Shown in pieces: positions 57,910-64,000 of a stretch of DNA of 64,000 bases; position 1 is the stretch's first letter; each line of letters opens with the position of its first letter. Origin of the DNA: Halothermothrix sp. (GTDB lineage: Bacteria; Bacillota; Halanaerobiia; DY22613); contig JAENYK010000001.1 of the NCBI GenBank assembly GCA_016841825.1, positions 1-64,000 of the forward strand. The letters are read 5' to 3'. A program made the translations under genes and the position numbers. The notes below the pieces were generated by a model. The model was not told where the DNA came from, made no database searches, and saw only the letters and a program-made list of their open reading frames with translations.

Positions 57910-58629
57910 TCAAAGATCTGCCCCAAAGATGGCAACCATCTGCATATAAGGTTCAAAATCAGACTCATCCCAGCGCATAAAAGTGAGCACATAACCTAAA
58001 CCATCTGCATGATATAGACCGCTTATCTCCTGCCATATTTGTAATTCATATACCCCATCATTATCCACATCTACAGGATATAGATTAACCAAACCGTATA
58101 CATTCCCCTGCACTGGTCTAATCAACTGACCAGTCACATCATACAATTGATCTAGATAATCTTGACCTTTATATGTTATGTCCAAAATAAATTCCTGATC
58201 TAGAGTCAAACTGACTACCTGTACTTTGTAATTATCTAAGTAATTAACTTCATACTGAAATTGTTCATTAAACACATCGCTGTCAAATAGTTTTGTTACC
58301 TGATTATTTTTAGCTGAGAAGATGTAATTAAAGTAATACCCTCCACTACCACCTGAAGCAATACTCACCTGGATATCCGAAACCTTATCCCCAGTAAAAT
58401 CACCTAAAAACAGCATTGGTGAGTACCCAGAGTTGTTTTCCAAAGGAACTCGAGTAATCCGTCCAGTTCTACCATCCTGAATCATCAAAGTAATATCTAC
58501 CATGTACGGAGATGATGGTTGGAATCTTCTGCCGGTCAAAAATACATAGTCGAGAAATCCATCACCAGTCACATCACCCCACTTTGAATCAAGAATCATG
58601 TATCCGTCCCAGGTATAACCCATCTGCAT
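57910..58629 (-). CDS. FG-GAP/VCBS-like repeat protein
   Basis: 239 residues from ATG 58629 with AAGGAGG about 8 nt upstream. Three calcium-loop-like motifs are spaced through the protein: DVTGDGFLDYV (about 19-29), GDFTGDKVSDIQV (about 75-87) and DVDNDGVYELQI (about 186-197), the pattern of FG-GAP or VCBS beta-propeller blades. No signal peptide or membrane segment is seen, unusual for such repeats. Related short proteins occur in spore-forming Bacillota, but I know no established function. It is a single-gene transcript. Confidence 0.7.
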   Translation of the reverse strand: MQMGYTWDGYMILDSKWGDVTGDGFLDYVFLTGRRFQPSSPYMVDITLMIQDGRTGRITRVPLENNSGYSPMLFLGDFTGDKVSDIQVSIASGGSGGYYFNYIFSAKNNQVTKLFDSDVFNEQFQYEVNYLDNYKVQVVSLTLDQEFILDITYKGQDYLDQLYDVTGQLIRPVQGNVYGLVNLYPVDVDNDGVYELQIWQEISGLYHADGLGYVLTFMRWDESDFEPYMQMVAIFGADL

Positions 58630-58757
58630 AAACCAAACCTCCTTTTAACTAAGTTATTAACATATTATGCTAACACATGCTAAAAGGTCTCAAATAATTT
58701 GGTTTACTAAGATTTGTTTAATATGTTTCCCGACTTTTTTTGAAATTCGTTAATCAT

Positions 58758-59108
58758 TTATATAGTCGTTAAATTATTTTCTTCTTTGATTTTCTGGGCA
58801 AAATAGCTCCATAACACTTCTTTAATAACATAATTAGGTATTCTCAATGATAATCTACTTCTCACTTGTTTATCAATTGTCAACATTCCAAGATAAAACA
58901 ACAAAGATATAAAATAATTTTCATCATATAACATTTCAAAAGAAAACTTTGTTACAATTTCAGACTCAATTTTCTCTTCCGAAATTATATATTCCAAAAT
59001 TTTTTTATTCTTTGCGATTAGCGATCTTAATCTGCCATAATCAATCTTCGCATTTTCTGATATTAACTCTCGAGGTGATTGATTATATCTTATCAAATAA
59101 TCTACAAT
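58758..59108 (-). pseudogene. Fragment of an AAA-ATPase-like / PD-(D/E)XK_9 protein
   Basis: The sequence IVDYLIRYNQSPRELI...FSFEMLYDENYFISLLFYLGMLTI...LRIPNYVIKEV is typical of the middle of the roughly 550-residue AAA-ATPase-like/PDDEXK_9 proteins common in anaerobes. Family-like residues extend a few codons before the TTG at 59096, but a stop soon follows upstream, and the nuclease domain is missing downstream. Only about 115 residues remain, so it is a gene fragment. Assignment is from memory of the family. Confidence 0.65.
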
Positions 59109-59169
59109 TATTATTTCCCTGCATTAGCATTCGAAACCTCAAAAATTCCCTTTTTATCAAACAGTAAAA

Positions 59170-59203
59170 ATGCTCACCCATAATTCTCATTATAGGTGAG
59201 CAT
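59170..59203 (-). terminator. Terminator of glnS
   Basis: ATGCTCACC (59170-59178) pairs with GGTGAGCAT (59195-59203); the minus strand continues TTTTTACTG. Confidence 0.8.
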
Positions 59204-59219
59204 ATCTCAGTTTTCAAAA

Positions 59220-60911
59220 TTACTTATTCTTTTGCATCTTAGCCCAGGTATCCCGCAGGTTAACAATTAAGTTGAACACCAGATGATCTGGTCGGGAATC
59301 GCGAATATCCTGCACAAAATACCCCTGTCGCATAAACTGGAACCTATCTCCCGGGTTAGAACTCTTAAGACTGGGTTCCACTTGGGCATCTTTTAGAATC
59401 TCCAGAGAATTCGAATTAATCTGAGCTTTGAAATCATCCTCATCTTCGTCATTCATATCCTCTTCATTTAATAAATAGTCATAGATGCGAATCTCAGCGG
59501 GCACCGAATGGCTGGCAGATACCCAATGCAAAGTACCTTTGACCTTGCGACCAGCAGTAGGACCACCGCTCTTAGAACCGGGATCATAAGTACAGTGAAC
59601 TTCTACTATTTCACCATTCTCATCCTTAACCACACTCTCACACTTAATGATATATGCGTTCAGCAGACGAACCTCTTTACCGGGGGTCATCCGATAAAAT
59701 TTGCTGGGGGGGTTTTCCATAAAATCTTCTTGCTCAATATATATTTCCCGGGTGAATGGCATAGTCCGGGAACCCATCTCTGGATTATTTGGATGATTGG
59801 AAGATTCCAACTCCTCCACCTGATCTTCAGGATAATTATCAATTATCACCTTAAGTGGACGCAAGACTGCCATCGCCCGTGGAGCTTTAGCATTCAAATC
59901 TTCTCTAATGCAATGTTCTAACAACGCCACATCAACAACACTATTAGCCTTAGCAACACCTATCCGTTCAGCAAAATCCTGAATCGATTCAGGTGTATAT
60001 CCCCGTCTTCGTAAACCGGCAATCGTTGGCATCCGTGGGTCATCCCATCCATCAACCAGACCCGCCTCTACTAATGCCCGCAATTTCCGTTTACTCATCA
60101 CAGTTCTGGATAGATTCAAACGGGCAAACTCAATCTGTCGAGTCGGCTGTTCAAATACCCCTACCTCCTCCAAAAACCAGTTATACAGTGGTCGATGATC
60201 TTCATACTCTAACGAACACAGGGAATGGGTGATCCCCTCCAGAGCATCCGAAATAGGATGGGCATAATCATACATCGGATAAATACACCACTTATCACCA
60301 GTCTGATGATGTTTAGCTTTCAATATCCGATATATAACCGGATCGCGCAGATTAATATTACCAGATTGCATATCGATCTTAGCCCTTAATACCCTCGATC
60401 CTTCCTCAAACTCGCCTTTTCTCATCCTCTCAAAGAGATCCAAATTCTCCTCCACTGACCGATCCCGATAAGGACTGTCCTTTCCAGGTTTGGTTAGTGA
60501 ACCCCGATATTCTCTGATCTCTTCTGGACTAAGATCATCTACATAAGCTTTACCTTTGTTAATCAATATTACAGCAAACTCATATAGTTTATCAAAGTAA
60601 TCAGAAGCATAATATAGTCTATCTTCCCAGTCAAAACCTAACCAGTGAATATCTTTCAGAATATTATCGACAAACTCCATCTCTTCTGCACTGGGATTAG
60701 TATCATCAAATCTTAAGTTACACTTGCCACCATACTTAGCGGAAGTCGTAAAATTAAGGCAGATAGCCTTGGCATGCCCAATATGCAAATAACCGTTAGG
60801 TTCAGGGGGAAATCGTGTATGTACCCGATCACCGTATCGGTTGTTCTCCAGGTCTTCTTCTATCATTTTGTGAATAAAATTGGAAGGTAGATCATTATTA
60901 GAAGTTGTCAT
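59220..60911 (-). CDS. glnS: Glutaminyl-tRNA synthetase
   Basis: 563 residues, close to the usual 550. It charges tRNA-Gln with glutamine using ATP in the cytoplasm. Class I signatures: [16 protein letters not shown] (HIGH, about 35-50) and VMSKRKL (KMSKS-like, about 273-279). Other family segments are [34 protein letters not shown] and the C-terminal anticodon-binding beta-barrels with [10 protein letters not shown]. Start ATG 60911 has AAAGGAGGAGG upstream. Many Bacillota lack GlnRS and make Gln-tRNA by amidation, so this gene is likely an old acquisition in the lineage. No T-box leader was recognised in the 234-bp upstream gap. Confidence 0.95.
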   Translation of the reverse strand: MTTSNNDLPSNFIHKMIEEDLENNRYGDRVHTRFPPEPNGYLHIGHAKAICLNFTTSAKYGGKCNLRFDDTNPSAEEMEFVDNILKDIHWLGFDWEDRLYYASDYFDKLYEFAVILINKGKAYVDDLSPEEIREYRGSLTKPGKDSPYRDRSVEENLDLFERMRKGEFEEGSRVLRAKIDMQSGNINLRDPVIYRILKAKHHQTGDKWCIYPMYDYAHPISDALEGITHSLCSLEYEDHRPLYNWFLEEVGVFEQPTRQIEFARLNLSRTVMSKRKLRALVEAGLVDGWDDPRMPTIAGLRRRGYTPESIQDFAERIGVAKANSVVDVALLEHCIREDLNAKAPRAMAVLRPLKVIIDNYPEDQVEELESSNHPNNPEMGSRTMPFTREIYIEQEDFMENPPSKFYRMTPGKEVRLLNAYIIKCESVVKDENGEIVEVHCTYDPGSKSGGPTAGRKVKGTLHWVSASHSVPAEIRIYDYLLNEEDMNDEDEDDFKAQINSNSLEILKDAQVEPSLKSSNPGDRFQFMRQGYFVQDIRDSRPDHLVFNLIVNLRDTWAKMQKNK

Positions 60912-61111
60912 AATAGCCTCCTCCTTTATTTATATTAATTTATATTCTAACAACACTTCGGGGAAATGTCTACTATTTCCTCCTTAAAAAGAAGAATTTT
61001 TTCCTTGAGGGCCAATCTATAAACTAATCTATTGTCATCATTCCTATATTATAGCCTATTTATCCCCTTTTTTATCCAGAACAATTCCCGCCAGAATTCT
61101 AATAACCAAAA

Positions 61112-61138
61112 ACAGGCTGCCTCAAAAAAGCAACCTGT
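61112..61138 (-). terminator. Terminator of the crp-eamA-ltaE operon
   Basis: On the minus strand ACAGGTTGC pairs with GCAGCCTGT (one G-U pair) and is followed by TTTTTGG. Confidence 0.75.
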
Positions 61139-61145
61139 CATCATT

Positions 61146-62189
61146 TCAGATTAATTCTCTACTAACCTCCGACATAATCCGCAATGCTTCCTCAACATCA
61201 GCATCATCTAAGTCTTTGTGAAGTACCATCCGCAGATGCTGTGGCCCGAAAGGTGTTACCATCAGCCCACGTTTTGCCAGGATCTCAATTAATGAATCTA
61301 CATCCTTACCCCAGCCCCCACAATCAGCGACCACGATATTACTCTGCACTTTTTCCAGATCCACACTCACACCTGCAATCTCAGCTAAACCTACAGCCAA
61401 CCGTTCTGCCCGTTGATGATCTTCCAGCAGACGATCCACCATCTGAGTCAATGCAATGATTCCTGCAGCACCGAGAATACCCGCCTGACGCATCCCGCCC
61501 CCCAGTACCTTGCGCATCTTTCGGGCTCTCTTCACAAATTCACTACTACCAGCCAGAATAGAACCCACTGGGGCAGCCAGTCCCTTGGAGAGACAGAACT
61601 GAACCGAATCCATCTTCTCACAGATCACTTTCGCCTCAACACCCAGAGCAACCGCCGCATTGAATAGTCGGGCCCCGTCCAGATGAACAGGTATTCCAAA
61701 CTCATGAGCCACATCGGCAACTGCATTCATTCTCTCGGGAGCAATTACCACACCACCAGCACGATTCAGAGTATTCTCCAGGCAGACCAGACCAGTCTCC
61801 GGAAAGTGAATATTCTCACCTCTAATTGCACTTCTCACCTGATCGGGTGTATAACACCCATCTGCTGTCTCAATAGTCCTTGTCTGTACTCCACCCAGTT
61901 TAGCCAATCCTCCAACTTCATACATAAAGATATGCATTCTTGGATCAGTGATCACCTCTTGACCAGGAGTCGTATGAGTCAATGCTGCGATCTGATTTCC
62001 CATAGTACCACTGGGAACAAATAGAGCAGCCTCTTTGCCAACCTTCTCAGCTGCCAGTTCTTCTAAACGATTTATCGTCGGATCTTCACCATATACATCG
62101 TCACCCACTTCAGCTTCAGCCATCGCTTTCCTCATCTCGGCAGTTGGTTTAGTTACTGTATCACTCCGAAAATCAACTAATTTGGTCAT
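61146..62189 (-). CDS. ltaE: Low-specificity L-threonine aldolase
   Basis: 347 residues, normal length. A PLP enzyme of fold type I that splits L-threonine or L-allo-threonine to glycine and acetaldehyde. The family start [19 protein letters not shown] is present, as are [21 protein letters not shown] and [11 protein letters not shown] with the PLP-pairing Asp; the Schiff-base Lys is in [12 protein letters not shown]. It overlaps the upstream EamA transporter gene by 17 bp, which implies coupled translation, and is the last gene of a three-gene operon. The glycine made could serve general metabolism; a link to the Gly modules of the NRPS would be speculation. Confidence 0.93.
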   Translation of the reverse strand: MTKLVDFRSDTVTKPTAEMRKAMAEAEVGDDVYGEDPTINRLEELAAEKVGKEAALFVPSGTMGNQIAALTHTTPGQEVITDPRMHIFMYEVGGLAKLGGVQTRTIETADGCYTPDQVRSAIRGENIHFPETGLVCLENTLNRAGGVVIAPERMNAVADVAHEFGIPVHLDGARLFNAAVALGVEAKVICEKMDSVQFCLSKGLAAPVGSILAGSSEFVKRARKMRKVLGGGMRQAGILGAAGIIALTQMVDRLLEDHQRAERLAVGLAEIAGVSVDLEKVQSNIVVADCGGWGKDVDSLIEILAKRGLMVTPFGPQHLRMVLHKDLDDADVEEALRIMSEVSRELI

Positions 62190-63081
62190 CTCCAGTCACT
62201 CCTTTGTTATTTATTACGAGTTGTAAATAATCTCCTACCTCAGCAAGAATCATCCCCAAAATAATCATGCCTCCCCCTATCAGACTCTGCCCAGTAATAG
62301 GTTCAGCAAGAAGTAGAAATGCAAAGATCATGGCAAATACAGGTTCCATCGAAAAAATTATCGCAGTTCTAATCGAAGTTGTGAACTGTTGTGCCCAATT
62401 TTGAATCAAGAAAGCTAAACCTGTCGCCATCACTGCCATATATACTATCGCCCACCAGACCTTAGCAGAATAAAACAGCTGTAACTGTCCACTCACTCCA
62501 GCAGCAGCTCCAGAAAAAACACTGACAACTCCAATCTGCACCAAGGTCAAAAGGATCGGATCACGCTTCTGCACAAACTGACCAACAAAGAAGATATGCA
62601 AACCAAAAGAGATAGCACATAACAGAATTAATAAGTCTCCAATAGTAAAAGTCCAGTTCCCATCATATGATAAAAATAAGAGTCCGCCTACTGCCAATCC
62701 AACTCCAGATAGAACAGGAATTGAAGGCAACTTTTTCGTATAAAAAATCGAAATAATCGGTACAATCACCACTGATAATCCAGTAATGAAACCTGCCTTA
62801 GAAGCAGTAGTGAATTGTAAACCACTCACCTGAAAGATAAATCCTCCCGTCAAAGCCAGCCCAAGATAAATACCTAACCGAATCAGATCAGGTTGTAGTT
62901 TCTTTAACCTCTTCCAATAAGCTATCCCCAAAACCAGAGTGGCAATAGAAAATCTGATAAAGATAAAATTCAAAGGCTTAATTTCTTTAAGCGCATCTTT
63001 CATCAAAGGAAAAGTAGTACCCCAGATTAAGACAATAATAAGTAAAACTACATCAGCAATTATTCGCTTATACTTTCCCAT
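62173..63081 (-). CDS. EamA/DMT-family transporter
   Basis: 302 residues with ten hydrophobic segments in two similar halves, the first starting [18 protein letters not shown] and the second near [18 protein letters not shown], as in drug/metabolite transporters. [18 protein letters not shown] near the C-terminus is the EamA hallmark. It would export a small metabolite or amino acid across the cytoplasmic membrane; the substrate cannot be told from sequence. Start ATG 63081 follows GGAGGAG. It lies 15 bp after the Crp/Fnr gene and overlaps ltaE, so threonine- or glycine-related efflux is a fair guess. Confidence 0.9.
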   Translation of the reverse strand: MGKYKRIIADVVLLIIVLIWGTTFPLMKDALKEIKPLNFIFIRFSIATLVLGIAYWKRLKKLQPDLIRLGIYLGLALTGGFIFQVSGLQFTTASKAGFITGLSVVIVPIISIFYTKKLPSIPVLSGVGLAVGGLLFLSYDGNWTFTIGDLLILLCAISFGLHIFFVGQFVQKRDPILLTLVQIGVVSVFSGAAAGVSGQLQLFYSAKVWWAIVYMAVMATGLAFLIQNWAQQFTTSIRTAIIFSMEPVFAMIFAFLLLAEPITGQSLIGGGMIILGMILAEVGDYLQLVINNKGVTGDDQIS

Positions 63082-63096
63082 CCAAACTCCTCCTGC

Positions 63097-63753
63097 TTAT
63101 CGAATATAACTCATCAATTGTGACAAATCTATTATTACTATCTTTCGATTAACGATCTCGATTAAACCCTCTTCCTGAAATTGTTTCAAAGTTTTAGTGA
63201 CAGTAACCCGGGATGCTCCCAGAAGATTAGCAATCTCCTGATGAGTCAAAATTAAATCAATCAAGATTCCGCCTTCTGTCTGTTTACCAAATTGCTCATA
63301 AAAAGTGTAGATCTGACTGGCCAGTCGTCCAGTTATATCATAAAAAACTATATCCTTAACCTGTTGAGTAATTAACCTCATCTTCTCAGACATCATCTTC
63401 AATAGTTCTAATGCCAGATCAGGAGTTTCTATCATCAGTTCCCGCATCTCTTTATAACCAATGGCATAAGTAACCGTTTCTGTTAAAGTTTCAGCATTCA
63501 CCGCATACTCATGACTATCTCCCAACGCAACCTCTCCAAAAAATTGGCCCCGAGGAAGAATAAATAAAGTCTTCTCCTTACCTTCATTGGAAAACATTGA
63601 TAGTTTGACCAGACCTGTCCCTATATAATAAAGGCATCCTTCCTTATCATTCTCCATAAAGATCATCTCATTAGCTTTAAATCTTTTCGGATTACCCCTT
63701 TTCCTAAACAGCAGTTCTAATTTTCCGTTTAAATTTTCTTTTACTATACCCAT
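63097..63753 (-). CDS. Crp/Fnr-family transcriptional regulator
   Basis: 218 residues from ATG 63753, chosen for GGGAGGAAG directly upstream; a longer TTG start at 63807 lacks this. The N-terminal cyclic-nucleotide-binding-type beta-roll has LYYIGTGLVKLSMFSNEGKEKTL and PRGQFFGEVALG. The dimer helix follows, then a winged HTH with LTHQEIANLLGASRVTVTKTLKQFQEEGLI. The FNR iron-sulphur cysteines are absent and the cAMP-contact Arg is not evident, so the effector is unknown. It is the first gene of an operon with eamA and ltaE and probably controls it. Confidence 0.9.
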   Translation of the reverse strand: MGIVKENLNGKLELLFRKRGNPKRFKANEMIFMENDKEGCLYYIGTGLVKLSMFSNEGKEKTLFILPRGQFFGEVALGDSHEYAVNAETLTETVTYAIGYKEMRELMIETPDLALELLKMMSEKMRLITQQVKDIVFYDITGRLASQIYTFYEQFGKQTEGGILIDLILTHQEIANLLGASRVTVTKTLKQFQEEGLIEIVNRKIVIIDLSQLMSYIR

Positions 63754-63879
63754 TATTCTTCCTCCCTTCTCTTTGGCAATCGTTATATATTTCGGTATCG
63801 GAAGCAATAATTCCTCTATCGTTACTTAAGATTCCTACAAGAAAAATTTATCTAGTAAATATCCCCTAGCCTAAACTTG

Positions 63880-63889
63880 TCAAATTTGA
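63880..63889. promoter_or_regulatory. Palindrome and TTGACA upstream of the crp operon
   Basis: The 10-bp palindrome TCAAATTTGA overlaps a minus-strand TTGACA. It could be a -35 element with an operator, but no good -10 follows at 16-18 nt. Confidence 0.3.
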
Positions 63890-63899
63890 TAAATAAAAA

Positions 63900-63929
63900 G
63901 GGAATCAAAACTGATTTATTTTGACTCCC
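63900..63929 (-). terminator. Terminator of the gene at the right edge
   Basis: On the minus strand GGGAGTCAAAA pairs with TTTTGATTCCC (one G-U pair) and is followed by TTTTTATTT, 14 nt after the stop at 63944. Confidence 0.75.
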
Positions 63930-63943
63930 TCGTCCAGAGGATA

Positions 63944-64000
63944 CTATTTTGTTGTCACTAATACTTCAATCAATCCACAAGTTTTTCGATCCAGAGCAAT
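63944..64000 (-). CDS. 3' end of an unidentified gene (runs off the right edge)
   Basis: An open frame enters from the right edge and ends with CGLIEVLVTTK and TAG at 63944-63946, right before a terminator. Eighteen residues are too few for identification. Confidence 0.55.
   Translation of the reverse strand: MALDRKTCGLIEVLVTTK

Noticed and set aside
60912-61111. Possible T-box leader for glnS
   Set aside because: The gap is short and no T-box consensus or paired terminator/antiterminator was found.

Overview
The window reads as the chromosome of a low-GC, Gram-positive-type bacterium (Bacillota; a Halanaerobiales- or Clostridia-like anaerobe is my best guess). The grounds are AT-rich intergenic DNA, strong AGGAGG-type ribosome-binding sites, consensus sigma-A promoters, many hairpin-plus-U-tract terminators, and genes such as a DUF2225 protein, a Crp/Fnr regulator and a Rap-like TPR protein. 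No rRNA, tRNA or CRISPR array was seen.

Layout. 1-3.3 kb is a decayed region: a penicillin-binding-protein gene (minus strand) is cut in two by an IS1634-like element whose inverted repeats (635-655, 2325-2345) and TTTAT target duplication are still visible, next to a rotten IS3-family transposase. 3.8-5.7 kb holds a small HTH gene and a TPR regulator followed at once by a 50-residue signal-peptide-bearing peptide gene, an arrangement like Rap/Phr peptide signalling. 6.2-49.3 kb is a nonribosomal peptide synthetase (NRPS) locus on the minus strand, driven by a clear promoter at 49264-49292. NRPS1 (10,231 aa) carries nine C-A-T modules plus a lone final C domain. NRPS2 (about 3,993 aa if a G9 tract is read as G8) carries A-T, three C-A-T modules and a thioesterase. 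Thirteen adenylation domains suggest a tridecapeptide. My reading of the binding pockets is X-X-Ser-X-Pro-X-X-Pro-(Ile-like)-X-Gly-Gly-Val, with no epimerisation domains. Modules 11 and 12 (both Gly) are a tandem duplication that looks identical over about 2.8 kb. The thioesterase has Cys in place of the usual Ser.

49.6-53.2 kb contains an S8 peptidase, a thymidylate kinase with a changed P-loop, and a DUF2225/TPR protein. 53.2-56.5 kb is a very AT-rich restriction-modification island: a C5-cytosine methyltransferase, an HpaII-like endonuclease and an endonuclease-III-family glycosylase that may repair T:G mismatches arising from 5-methylcytosine. A gene-free 1.4 kb AT-rich tract follows. 57.9-63.8 kb holds an FG-GAP-like protein, an AAA-ATPase remnant, glnS, and a crp/fnr-eamA-ltaE operon. 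The last 57 bases are the 3' end of another minus-strand gene.

How the genes work together. NRPS1 and NRPS2 form one assembly line that must pass the chain between polypeptides at an unusual C/A split. The TPR-peptide pair sits directly downstream and could be a population-sensing switch, though no regulatory link to the NRPS is shown by the sequence. The R-M genes and the glycosylase look like one co-inherited unit.
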